Positions 1 through 7,400 of a stretch of DNA of 64,000 nucleotides are shown piece by piece. This stretch comes from an uncultured Clostridia bacterium (lineage in GTDB: Bacteria; Bacillota; Clostridia; Oscillospirales; Acutalibacteraceae), in contig CAKZZL010000027.1 of NCBI GenBank assembly GCA_937884995.1, positions 1 through 64,000 of the forward strand. The letters are read 5' to 3'. The position numbers were made by a program, and so were the translations under genes. Numbering within the stretch: the stretch's first letter is position 1; every line of letters begins with the position of its first letter. The notes beneath the pieces are model-generated. The model was not told the origin of the DNA and did not search any database. It was given only the letters and a program-made list of their open reading frames with translations.

Positions 1-62
1 TTGAAGACATAAACAATTTCCATAATACTGAAACAAAAACAAATATTATTGTGTTTTTAAGA

Positions 63-770
63 TTAAATATTTTTATCACAGAAACCCCAAATAACAAGCC
101 ATATAAATACAAGTGATGCTGCAGTAGGAATAATAGTTTCCGGAATCATTACATTACTATAGAAACTATATTCCAATATATAAACAAAATAAAAAATACA
201 TATTGAAAAAAAACATGACAGTGATAAAGATATAAGTCTTATTACTCTAATAGCAGGCTTATTATATAAAAAGCCTACAAGTATCAATATAACCATATAA
301 AAACTGATTACATATTTTAATTGTGTAGTTGTAACATAAATATAAACAAAATAAAACGGTTCAAAAACATATCGTAAAACAGATTGATTACCTTTTACAT
401 CGTGTACAACTATTTTTGTTTTCGGCTTTTCTTTCAAGAGTTCAAAAAGAGTTTTATTATCTTTTTCTTTAACAAGTGTCCAAACATTCGTCATATAACC
501 GAGACCGTGCCAATCTGTAGTTCCGAACATTGGCAAATTATTTTCGTTACAAATATTTATTAAATCTTGTCTTGTTTGATCCGATATATATCTGTAACCG
601 CAATTATAAATTTCAAACCCATCTATTTCCCAATCAATAAGTTGTTGTAAATCCGGTCTATACCATTTCCACCAATGAGGCATAACAACCAACATATCTC
701 TAAAATGAGCTAAATCTATTAATTCTTCTATACTTTTATCTTTAAAATCTTCATATTCAATATCTTTATT
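63..770 (-). pseudogene. 3' remnant of a PHP-domain gene with C-terminal membrane segments
   Basis: This is the non-transposase part of the chimeric ORF. It lacks the N-terminal half of a PHP fold, where the first metal-binding HxH motif would be, so the phosphoesterase cannot be complete. The retained MPHWW and GTTDWHG motifs would supply the later metal-ligand histidines and aspartate. Three membrane segments follow. The boundary near 770 is judged by where IstA-like sequence stops and is accurate only to about 30 bases. Confidence 0.55.
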
Positions 771-2228
771 TAACTTTTTTGCGTGTCCATAAATAGTCTT
801 GTAGTATGGAAGATGGTACTGTTTTAAAGAAAGTTTACAGGATTTCTCGAGTATGTCAGGTGAGTAAAGATCTGCTATTGCAAGAACGGATTTAACAGTC
901 TGCAAAGACTGCTCCTCAACTTTGGTTTCGTCAAACATTCTTCTTACAACTTCAAAAGTATTAGTTCCTATATCCCTTGCAATGTCTCGCAGCATATCAG
1001 GAGTCAGATTTTTTCTTAAAGGCATGGGGAGGTGAGATTCATCTGTACGAATGCCATTATGTACATGCTTTGGAATAATAGCATGTCTTGCTATTTCGGT
1101 TCTGTTATAATAGATATAAATAAAGTGTTCGTTATATTTAACGTCCACTTTATGGCCGATATATCTGCTGGGAACAGAGTACTGGCCCTTATTCCACCAT
1201 ATATGAGAGTTGCTGCCCACCTTATGTTTATAAGACCATTCACATACTTCATAGGGAATCAGCGGCAGCATTTTCAGATATGGTTTTTCTTCATTTTCAA
1301 AAATACTCTTTCTGCTTCCATGGCGTTTTTGAAAAGGTTTTTCATTAAACTCATTAAGCGCACGTCTAATGCCGACATTTAACGAGGCAAGCGAAGTGAA
1401 TGTTTCGTTTCTGAGTTTTGCGATGATAGCTGTGGCTATCTTGCCGACCGAACCTTCTACGCTTGCCTTGTGTTTAGGTTTTCTAACTCCTGTCGGCAGT
1501 ATTGCGACCGAATAGTATTCTCCAAGAGAAAGATAAGATTCATTTAAGACCACTTCTCCTCTTGAAGGATGTTCTGTTACACCGGTTTTTAGGTTGTCAC
1601 ATACTACTTTTACGGGCGTTCCGTTAAAGTATTCAAACATATGGACGTGACAGGAAAGCCAGGCGTTTTCTTTCATATCCGCTGTTGCTTCTACGTAACT
1701 CATCTGGCTGTACGGAAGTGTTGCCACAAAAAGATATACAGTTACGGATTCTTTTGTGTCAGGATTTACATAGTTCATAGTCGGACCGGACCAGTCTACT
1801 TCTACCTCTACGCCGGGTTTATGTTCAACTCTGCTTGTGTAGTTTTTGCTGGCAGAATATTTCTTGTAGTTATTTACAAAGGTAACGTAACAGCAGGCGT
1901 TAACACCTTCCTTTTTGCACTTTGCAACATACTCCTCCCAGAGAAGCTGAAGAGTTACCCCAGTTTTAGGTAATTCGGCATGAACGTAGGAGTAGTCTAC
2001 CGGTGCATACCTGGGTTTATACTTAAACTTGTCCGTATAGAATAATTCATATAACCTATCGTCGTCCCAATCAGAAATGTCATCCCATGATTTGCCGGAT
2101 TCCAAGAATAATGCCTGGACTTCCGATACGGTGTTTCTGGAAACACATAAACTCTTTGATACTTCTCTTGCACTTAAACCTTTGCCCAGAAGTTCCAGAA
2201 TACTTCGGACTTTTGTCTTTTTAAACAT
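63..2228 (-). CDS. chimeric ORF: IS21-family IstA transposase joined in frame to a PHP-domain membrane protein tail
   Basis: 721 codons without interruption. Residues 1-~485 are an IstA-type DDE transposase: helix-turn-helix at about 16-36, catalytic Asp145 (in DWSGPT), Asp211 (in VCDNL) and Glu258 (in KASVEGS). Residues ~490-615 instead resemble the C-terminal part of a PHP-type phosphoesterase (MPHWW, GFEIYN, GTTDWHG), followed by three hydrophobic stretches at about 629-655, 664-690 and 697-717. IstA proteins normally end near 480-550 residues and are followed by istB; no istB is present here. The start has an AAGGAGG site a few bases upstream. I infer that a deletion or insertion joined a truncated IS to the 3' end of a host gene without breaking the frame. 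Whether the fusion makes protein is unknown; transposition is unlikely without IstB. Confidence 0.8.
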   Translation of the reverse strand: MFKKTKVRSILELLGKGLSAREVSKSLCVSRNTVSEVQALFLESGKSWDDISDWDDDRLYELFYTDKFKYKPRYAPVDYSYVHAELPKTGVTLQLLWEEYVAKCKKEGVNACCYVTFVNNYKKYSASKNYTSRVEHKPGVEVEVDWSGPTMNYVNPDTKESVTVYLFVATLPYSQMSYVEATADMKENAWLSCHVHMFEYFNGTPVKVVCDNLKTGVTEHPSRGEVVLNESYLSLGEYYSVAILPTGVRKPKHKASVEGSVGKIATAIIAKLRNETFTSLASLNVGIRRALNEFNEKPFQKRHGSRKSIFENEEKPYLKMLPLIPYEVCEWSYKHKVGSNSHIWWNKGQYSVPSRYIGHKVDVKYNEHFIYIYYNRTEIARHAIIPKHVHNGIRTDESHLPMPLRKNLTPDMLRDIARDIGTNTFEVVRRMFDETKVEEQSLQTVKSVLAIADLYSPDILEKSCKLSLKQYHLPYYKTIYGHAKKLNKDIEYEDFKDKSIEELIDLAHFRDMLVVMPHWWKWYRPDLQQLIDWEIDGFEIYNCGYRYISDQTRQDLINICNENNLPMFGTTDWHGLGYMTNVWTLVKEKDNKTLFELLKEKPKTKIVVHDVKGNQSVLRYVFEPFYFVYIYVTTTQLKYVISFYMVILILVGFLYNKPAIRVIRLISLSLSCFFSICIFYFVYILEYSFYSNVMIPETIIPTAASLVFIWLVIWGFCDKNI

Positions 2229-2284
2229 GAAAAAAGACCTCCTTAATTGTAATTAGTAAGCGGTTATTCACCGCTCCCGTAGTT

Positions 2285-2312
2285 ACTATAAAGGGATCAA
2301 TGATAATATCAA
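2285..2312 (-). promoter_or_regulatory. likely istA promoter
   Basis: On the minus strand TTGATA (2312-2307) and TATAGT (2290-2285) are separated by 16 bases. A small hairpin, AGCGG/CCGCT at 2259-2275, lies between this promoter and the transposase start. Confidence 0.45.
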
Positions 2313-2353
2313 ACAGTTTTCAAACAATTATTATGGTAACAACTATATATAGT

Positions 2354-2427
2354 GGTGGCTCCCAAGCATTAAAATACATTTATAAGGTGGCTCCGAAGCG
2401 TTAAAGAGGTGGCTCTCAAGCGTTGTA
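2354..2427. repeat. three direct repeats at an IS21-type end
   Basis: Imperfect copies of GGTGGCTCcCAAGCgTT occur at 2354-2370, 2386-2402 and 2408-2424, with spacings of 32 and 22 bases. IS21-family elements carry multiple short direct repeats at their ends that serve as transposase binding sites, so these mark the element's terminal region. Confidence 0.7.
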
Positions 2428-2490
2428 ATATTCAATTTCAATTTTTCTGAATTTCAAAATTGAAAAATGCCCGAAAGTCGCATAAAATAA

Positions 2491-2509
2491 GGCTTCCCGA
2501 AGGGAAGCC
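2491..2509 (-). terminator. tRNA locus terminator
   Basis: GGCTTCCC and GGGAAGCC pair perfectly across a three-base loop. On the minus strand the hairpin is followed by TTATTTTA. It sits 5 bases after the tRNA 3' end. Confidence 0.6.
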
Positions 2510-2514
2510 ATGGA

Positions 2515-2586
2515 GCTACTGGTCGGACTCGAACCGACGACCTGCGCATTACGAATGCGCTGCTCTACCAACTGAGCCACAGTAGC
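2515..2586 (-). tRNA. tRNA-Thr(CGT)
   Basis: The 72-base minus-strand sequence folds as a full cloverleaf: acceptor GCTACTG/CAGTAGC, D-arm GCTC/GAGC, anticodon stem GCGCA/TGCGC with loop TTCGTAA (anticodon CGT, reading ACG threonine codons), T-arm GTCGG/CCGAC with TTCGAGT loop. CCA is not encoded. It lies downstream of a broken second copy and is followed by a terminator. Confidence 0.95.
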
Positions 2587-2610
2587 GAATTATTGAATTT
2601 TTGCGTTTTT

Positions 2611-2666
2611 GCTGCTATGACTTTCCGTTTACGAATGCGCTGCTCTACCAACTGAGCCATACCAGC
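2611..2666 (-). pseudogene. truncated tRNA-Thr copy
   Basis: Minus-strand 2666-2629 repeats the 5' half of the neighbouring tRNA exactly from the D-arm through the anticodon loop, but with acceptor strand GCTGGTA. After the anticodon loop the 3' stem of the anticodon arm and the whole T-arm are missing; the next 18 bases end in TAGCAGC, which can pair 6 of 7 with GCTGGTA. It is the promoter-proximal copy. I read it as a tRNA gene that suffered an internal deletion. A functional RNA is unlikely, because the anticodon stem cannot form. Confidence 0.75.
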
Positions 2667-2688
2667 AAATAGATAGTATCGCTTTGGT

Positions 2689-2717
2689 ATTATAGAATAA
2701 AAGCAAATCTTTTTCAA
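2689..2717 (-). promoter_or_regulatory. promoter of the tRNA-Thr locus
   Basis: On the minus strand TTGAAA (2717-2712) and a perfect TATAAT (2694-2689) are 17 bases apart, ending 22 bases before the 5' end of the truncated tRNA copy. The intact tRNA must be transcribed through that copy. Confidence 0.7.
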
Positions 2718-2724
2718 TAGTTTA

Positions 2725-2753
2725 ATGAAAATAATTACTTTTTATGATACAAT
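2725..2753 (+). promoter_or_regulatory. extended -10 promoter for the SDR gene
   Basis: TGaTACAAT (extended -10, hexamer 2748-2753) has a weak -35 ATGAAA 17 bases upstream. It sits back to back with the tRNA promoter. Confidence 0.4.
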
Positions 2754-2785
2754 AATGAAAACAATAAGTCGGTAGGTGAGATAGA

Positions 2786-3517
2786 ATGAAATCCGCATTG
2801 ATTTCGGGAGGGTCCGGAGGAATAGGAACGGCAATTGTAAAAAGATTAGCTGAAGACGGGTTTGCAGTAGGTATAGGATATAATAAATCAGGGGATAAAG
2901 CACTTGCTTTAGAAAAAGAGATAATATCCAAAGGTGGAAAAGCAAAGGCATACAAATTGGATATTACCGATAAGGATTGCATAGAAAGAGCAATTACTAG
3001 CATTCAAAAGGATTTTGGTACAATAAGCGTTCTTGTCAACAATGCCGGGATAGCAGAACAGGTAATGTTTACGGATATAAGTAATGAGTCATGGCAAAAG
3101 ATGATAGATACTAATCTCGGCGGCGTTTTCAGATTAACGAGGGCAGTTTTGCCGCAAATGATACATGAAAAACATGGCAGAATAATTAATATAGCATCTA
3201 TATGGGGAGAAACTGGGGGGTCCTGTGAAGTGCATTATTCGGCTGCAAAGGCCGGAGTTATAGGGATGACTAAAGCTTTGGCAAAGGAACTGGGACCTTC
3301 GGGAATTACAGTTAATGCAGTTTCACCAGGCGTAATATACACGGAAATGACTTCTCATTTTGATAATGAGACAATGAACAGCCTGAAAGAAGAGATACCG
3401 CTGGGCAGGATAGGACTTCCGGAAGATGTTGCCGGGATTGTTGCTTTTTTAGCCTCCGATGAAGCAGGATACATTACAGGCCAGAACATATCGGTTAACG
3501 GTGGTATGTATATATAA
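2786..3517 (+). CDS. SDR-family reductase, FabG-like (YmfI type, possible EF-P 5-aminopentanone reductase)
   Basis: Classical short-chain dehydrogenase of 243 residues. The NADPH-binding GGSGGIG is at 8-14, NNAG at 85-88, and the catalytic tetrad is Asn110, Ser138, Tyr151, Lys155 (YSAAK). The stretch IASIWGETG followed by HYSAAKAG resembles Firmicute YmfI proteins, which reduce a modified lysine on elongation factor P, more than housekeeping FabG of fatty acid synthesis. It stands alone, with no fab genes nearby, which also argues against a fatty acid role. GTGAG lies 7 bases before the ATG. It ends at a bidirectional terminator. The SDR fold is certain; the substrate is inferred. Confidence 0.85.
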   Translation: MKSALISGGSGGIGTAIVKRLAEDGFAVGIGYNKSGDKALALEKEIISKGGKAKAYKLDITDKDCIERAITSIQKDFGTISVLVNNAGIAEQVMFTDISNESWQKMIDTNLGGVFRLTRAVLPQMIHEKHGRIINIASIWGETGGSCEVHYSAAKAGVIGMTKALAKELGPSGITVNAVSPGVIYTEMTSHFDNETMNSLKEEIPLGRIGLPEDVAGIVAFLASDEAGYITGQNISVNGGMYI

Positions 3518-3520
3518 CAA

Positions 3521-3543
3521 AAGAACCTCAGCCGGAGGTTCTT
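3521..3543. terminator. bidirectional terminator
   Basis: AAGAACCTC and GAGGTTCTT pair perfectly around a five-base loop. The hairpin is followed by TTATTAT on the plus strand and preceded by TTTTG-type sequence on the minus strand. It separates the convergent SDR and lipid kinase genes. Confidence 0.85.
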
Positions 3544-3555
3544 TTATTATGTCGA

Positions 3556-4479
3556 TTATTCTGATTTCATATCAAGAAATTTTGAACCGCGGGGAACTAC
3601 GAAAGTTATTCCGTTGGGGATTATTTCAAATTCACGATGGCTCACATATTCGCACTCACCATCAACATTAACAGCAGCATCTTTCTGACTTTCAATCTTT
3701 ATCCTTTTGCCACGCACAAAAGTAGTTATATCCCAGTCAAGGTGTTCCCCAGCTTTGTATTGGCTGATGAGAGGTAAAAGTTTCAACCTGCCTCTGTCAA
3801 GTTTAACCATTACTATATCAAGAAGTCCGTCGTTTGGCATTGCGAGAGGAGCCGCCTTATATCCGCCCCCGTACCATCTTGAGTTGCCGATATAGCAGAA
3901 AAGGAAAGTGTCCTCATAAACTTTATCATCGACTGTAATTCTGAATTCACTTTTAAGTTTTCCGGCAATGCAATAAAGACAGGATAAATCATATGCAAAT
4001 GAACCCGTAATAAGGGGCAGTTTCTTAAAAGATGCCTGCTTTGCGCATATTTCCGCGTCAAGTCCCATGGAACATTGGTTGATTGCCACTTTTCCTTCTG
4101 TATATATAAGGTCAAGCTTGGTCGGTACACCGTTAACATGTTCATCAAGATCGGTATATGAGCCAAACAGTCTGACAAAGTCATTACCGGAGCCCAGAGG
4201 AATGCAGGCAACTTCGCAATTGTCGTATTTATAGCATCCGTTTACAACTTCATAAAGTGTTCCATCTCCACCGCATGCATAGAATCTGGCGGGTTCTCCT
4301 TTTTGCGCTATGCTCTCAACAAATTTTTGACCGTCTCTGAATGCTTTCGTTTCATATACCTCGGCATCAAGATTGTTGACTGCAATGTAGTTTTTAATCT
4401 TTTCAATGTATTCGAGTGCTTTCTGCCCTTTACCGGCAGCAGGGTTAATAATGAAATAATGTTTCATAATCTCACGCAT
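3556..4479 (-). CDS. diacylglycerol kinase family lipid kinase (YegS/DgkB-like)
   Basis: The 307-residue protein has the DAGK catalytic hallmarks: NPAAGKG at 12-18, GGDGT at 70-74 (nucleotide binding), GSGND at 96-100, then a C-terminal beta-sandwich domain with PNDGLLD. Members phosphorylate diacylglycerol or related lipids at the inner membrane face; the Firmicute DgkB role is recycling diacylglycerol left by lipoteichoic acid synthesis. It starts 2 bases after the stop of the upstream methyltransferase, so the two are co-transcribed. An alternative start at codon 5 (4467), preceded by GTGAG, is equally plausible. Confidence 0.88.
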   Translation of the reverse strand: MREIMKHYFIINPAAGKGQKALEYIEKIKNYIAVNNLDAEVYETKAFRDGQKFVESIAQKGEPARFYACGGDGTLYEVVNGCYKYDNCEVACIPLGSGNDFVRLFGSYTDLDEHVNGVPTKLDLIYTEGKVAINQCSMGLDAEICAKQASFKKLPLITGSFAYDLSCLYCIAGKLKSEFRITVDDKVYEDTFLFCYIGNSRWYGGGYKAAPLAMPNDGLLDIVMVKLDRGRLKLLPLISQYKAGEHLDWDITTFVRGKRIKIESQKDAAVNVDGECEYVSHREFEIIPNGITFVVPRGSKFLDMKSE

Positions 4480-4481
4480 CC

Positions 4482-5597
4482 TTATTTATAATACATATAT
4501 AATTGACATTTTATCATTCCGTTATATAGTTTTCGACGTTTGTCTGCCTTCCTGCCGAAGCAGGATTCAAATTCTTCATCCGGGCTTATAATATAGTATG
4601 CCCAGCCTCGCTCACTTGTAAACTTTTCTCCCATAACAGAATATATCTCTCTTGCTGTCCTTATATCTCCCATTCTTTCTCCATATGGGGGATTGCAGAT
4701 AAGAGTACCTTTTTCGCTGCGTTTCTTAAATTCGCGGATATCATGTTTTGAAAAGTCAATTTTCATTGCAACACCGGCCCGTCTGGCATTTTCTGTTGCA
4801 ATTTCGAGTGCATGCGCATCAATATCGGAGCCATATGCCTTAAAGTCTGCATCATGAATAATCATATCCATAGCTCTGCTTCGCTCACTGCGCCATATTT
4901 CCTCCGGAATCCTGTAAAATCTTTCAGATGCAAAAGAGCGATGTAGACCCGGAGCAATATTAAGAGCTTTCATGGCGCCTTCAATAAGGATAGTTCCTGA
5001 GCCGCAGGTCGGATCATATAATGTATGATAATGTCTGACTCTTGCAAGGTCTGCCATGGCTGCAGCAAGAGTTTCCTTTATCGGAGCGGTATTTGAGACA
5101 GGACGATAACCTCTTTTGTGAAGCCCTTCACCGCTGCTGTCGATAAAGAGACATGCTGTATCTTTCATAATGGAAAACTGAATGCGGTGGATGGGACCTG
5201 TCTCTTCAAACCAGGATATCGAGTATTTCGATTTCAGCCTCTCAACTATTGCTTTCTTAATAATCGACTGGCAGTCACTGACTGAGTGTAAAAGGGAATT
5301 CAGAGAATAACCTTTTACAGGAAATGCATCTTTCGGATCAATCCATTCTTCCCATGGAATAGCCTTTACCAGCTGGAATAGGTCTTCAAATGTTTTTACA
5401 TATCCTTCACCCATATAGATGAGTATACGCTCACTGTATCTTGACCATAGGTTTGAACGGACAAGTATATTTTCATTTCCTTCAAAGTCAACCCGTCCGT
5501 TTTTTGCCTGAACATTCAGAGCTTCCATTTGACGCAATTCATCGGCCACAAGCCCTTCAAGTCCCAAAAGACAGGGAGCTGAATATTTAATAATCAT
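4482..5597 (-). CDS. THUMP-domain class I SAM-dependent RNA methyltransferase (RlmL N-terminal/YpsC type)
   Basis: 371 residues. An N-terminal ferredoxin-like and THUMP RNA-binding region (about 1-160) precedes a UPF0020 methyltransferase domain with motif I DPTCGSG at 195-201 and the amino-methylation motif NPPYGER at 302-308. Members methylate guanosine N2 in 23S rRNA (the RlmL-type m2G activity). Length fits the single-domain YpsC form, not the fused RlmKL. It has its own promoter divergent from trpS and leads a two-gene transcript with the lipid kinase. Confidence 0.88.
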   Translation of the reverse strand: MIIKYSAPCLLGLEGLVADELRQMEALNVQAKNGRVDFEGNENILVRSNLWSRYSERILIYMGEGYVKTFEDLFQLVKAIPWEEWIDPKDAFPVKGYSLNSLLHSVSDCQSIIKKAIVERLKSKYSISWFEETGPIHRIQFSIMKDTACLFIDSSGEGLHKRGYRPVSNTAPIKETLAAAMADLARVRHYHTLYDPTCGSGTILIEGAMKALNIAPGLHRSFASERFYRIPEEIWRSERSRAMDMIIHDADFKAYGSDIDAHALEIATENARRAGVAMKIDFSKHDIREFKKRSEKGTLICNPPYGERMGDIRTAREIYSVMGEKFTSERGWAYYIISPDEEFESCFGRKADKRRKLYNGMIKCQLYMYYK

Positions 5598-5631
5598 AAG
5601 TCATTACTCGCAATATATATAGTTATATAAT

Positions 5632-5660
5632 AGTATAAATGATAAAAAAGTCAAAGTCAA
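5632..5660 (-). promoter_or_regulatory. promoter of the methyltransferase-lipid kinase operon
   Basis: Minus-strand TTGACT (5660-5655) and TATACT (5637-5632) are separated by 17 bases, 35 bases before the start codon. Confidence 0.65.
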
Positions 5661-5679
5661 TTTGAGAATGCCTTGATTC

Positions 5680-5709
5680 TTGACAAATGCTCTCAATAAG
5701 TTGCATAAT
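5680..5709 (+). promoter_or_regulatory. trpS operon promoter
   Basis: TTGACA (5680-5685) and CATAAT (5704-5709) are 18 bases apart. The leader to trpS is only about 25 bases, too short for a T-box. Confidence 0.65.
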
Positions 5710-5740
5710 TGAATAGATATTTATGAAGAGGTTGAAGATA

Positions 5741-6748
5741 ATGGAAAACCCAACAGAAAAAAGAAAAATAGTACTAAGCGCAATACAGCCTACAGGCACA
5801 CCGACTTTTGGCAATTACCTTGGCGCATTAAAAAACTGGAAGAGCATGTCAGAAGACTATGATTGTCTCTTCGCTGTTGCCGATTTACACTCATTAACAG
5901 TAAGACCGGAGCCACAGGACCTGCGCAGAAGGACTCAGGAAATGTATGCAATTTTACTGGCACTGGGTCTTGATCCGGAAAAGAACATAATATTTATACA
6001 AAGTCATGTCCATCAGCACTCAGAGCTTGCATGGATACTGAACTGCTCCACGCAGTTCGGCGAAGCCTCAAGAATGACACAATTCAAGGACAAAAGTGAA
6101 AAGCATCCTGAAAATGTGAATGTGGGTCTTTTTGCATATCCCATACTTATGGCTGCAGATATACTTCTCTATCAGGCTGATTATGTACCAATAGGTGCGG
6201 ATCAAAAGCAACATCTCGAAATTACAAGAGATATAGCTGAGAGATTCAATACTATTTACGGAAATACATTTAAAATACCGGAACCCTTTATAGGGAAAAT
6301 AGGGGCATGTGTTATGTCACTGCAGGATCCTCTTCATAAGATGAGTAAGTCCGACCCGAACCCGAAATCATATATATCAATACTTGATGACGATAATGTT
6401 ATTGTTAAAAAGATAAAGTCTGCCGTAACTGACAGCGAGGCAAAAGTAAGATTCGGAGAAGGAAAAGACGGAATAAATAATCTTATGAGTATTTATTCCT
6501 GCTGCACCGGCCTTTCATATGATCAGATTGAAAAAGATTTCGACGGAAAAGGTTACGGCGATTTCAAGGTCGCTGTTGCTGATGCCGTTGTTGAAGAGCT
6601 AAAGCCATTCAAAGAAGAATACGGCAGATTGATAAATGACAAAGCTTACTTAAAGGAATGTGCGGAAAAAGGTGCTCAAAAGGCAGGCAGACTCGCAGAA
6701 AGAACACTTTCAAAGGTACAAAAGAAAACAGGCTTGTTTCAGCTTTAA
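5741..6748 (+). CDS. trpS: tryptophanyl-tRNA synthetase
   Basis: Class I synthetase charging tRNA-Trp. The HIGH-equivalent PTFGNYLGA is at 21-29 and KMSKS at 200-204 of a 335-residue protein, the usual TrpS length. I chose the ATG at 5741 because AAGAGG ends 9 bases upstream; the earlier in-frame ATG at 5723 would overlap this ribosome binding site and has none of its own. It is the first gene of an operon that continues into shikimate pathway genes, linking tryptophan use with aromatic synthesis. Confidence 0.96.
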   Translation: MENPTEKRKIVLSAIQPTGTPTFGNYLGALKNWKSMSEDYDCLFAVADLHSLTVRPEPQDLRRRTQEMYAILLALGLDPEKNIIFIQSHVHQHSELAWILNCSTQFGEASRMTQFKDKSEKHPENVNVGLFAYPILMAADILLYQADYVPIGADQKQHLEITRDIAERFNTIYGNTFKIPEPFIGKIGACVMSLQDPLHKMSKSDPNPKSYISILDDDNVIVKKIKSAVTDSEAKVRFGEGKDGINNLMSIYSCCTGLSYDQIEKDFDGKGYGDFKVAVADAVVEELKPFKEEYGRLINDKAYLKECAEKGAQKAGRLAERTLSKVQKKTGLFQL

Positions 6749-6759
6749 CAGGTAATCTT

Positions 6760-7392
6760 ATGAAGAATATTCGCTGTATGCCCTCATATTTGAGCGGCGA
6801 AATGGAAGCCAAAAGTCAAAACATTTCATATCTGTATTTACTTTGCGCAGGAGCTTTATCTGAAAAGGGAGTATGTATAAAATCATACAAACCTGACGAC
6901 AAAGCTCAATTTATTTTGAAACTGCTCAGGACAATGGGAGCCAAAGTAGTTATTGACAAAGAGGGTGTAAGCGTTAAAAAAGGCATCCTTTTCGGTACAA
7001 TGGCGAATTTAACAAAACTTGAGGAATTCTTTCCTCTTGTTTGTGTTATGGCAGGACTGAGTGATAAGATGTTTACTCAGATCACCGGAGTAAGAAGCCT
7101 TCGAACAGGAAGCAGTGACAAGGTTGTAATTGTAAGCGAGAATTTAAGCAAGATAGGTATTGCGTTGTCTGAAGATGATGACGATGAGGTTCTGGTATGG
7201 GCGGATAACGAAATTACGGGTGGCTCCGTGGATGCCCACAATGACCCTCATTTTGCAATGGCACTTATGATAGCAAGCTGCGCATGCAATATAGCTTTGG
7301 ATATATATGAGATAGAGGGACTCAAATCTGCATATTCGGATTTCATTGATGAATTCAATGCCCTCGGCGGTAAGGCAAGCTATCTGGATTGA
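6760..7392 (+). CDS. half-length EPSP-synthase-like protein (AroA C-terminal domain homologue)
   Basis: 210 residues that align by eye with the C-terminal half of EPSP synthase: the ISYLYLLCAGAL helix, a GAKV strand, ITGVRSLR, GGSVDAHNDPHFAMAL and a final KSAYSDF. Full AroA has about 420 residues in two such halves. Catalytic positions are altered: KESDR of AroA is TGSSDK here and the DHR motif is DPHF, so the usual substrate-binding Lys and Arg are lost. No N-terminal half is encoded upstream, where trpS ends 11 bases before. It sits with aroE-aroK and aroQ, so it is either a decayed aroA or a repurposed half. The start is the first ATG after trpS; its ribosome binding site is weak. Confidence 0.65.
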   Translation: MKNIRCMPSYLSGEMEAKSQNISYLYLLCAGALSEKGVCIKSYKPDDKAQFILKLLRTMGAKVVIDKEGVSVKKGILFGTMANLTKLEEFFPLVCVMAGLSDKMFTQITGVRSLRTGSSDKVVIVSENLSKIGIALSEDDDDEVLVWADNEITGGSVDAHNDPHFAMALMIASCACNIALDIYEIEGLKSAYSDFIDEFNALGGKASYLD

Positions 7393-7400
7393 GGTAAGTC

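Larger units (their letters stand above)
770..2430 (-). mobile_element. truncated IS21-family element (left end and istA, no istB)
   Basis: The element holds an istA-type gene, its own promoter and ribosome binding site, and, outside the gene start, three direct repeats typical of IS21-family ends. The opposite end and the ATPase gene istB are missing. The outer border lies somewhere between about 2428 and 2480, just outside the terminator of the tRNA locus. Mobility would need IstB in trans and a second end, so the copy is probably dead. Confidence 0.7.

Noticed and set aside
1032..1973. Plus-strand frames opposite the transposase
   Set aside because: Antisense shadows without ribosome binding sites or recognisable protein features.
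2354..2427. Possible mini CRISPR array
   Set aside because: Only three degenerate 17-base copies with unequal 32- and 22-base spacing, placed at an IS21-type end, and no cas genes.
2623..2666. Tail duplication from phage integration at the tRNA
   Set aside because: Integration usually duplicates the 3' end of a tRNA gene; here the 5' half is retained and no integrase is present in the window.
5598..5740. T-box upstream of trpS
   Set aside because: The spacer is about 140 bases, the predicted transcript leader only about 25, and no AGGGTGG-type motif occurs.
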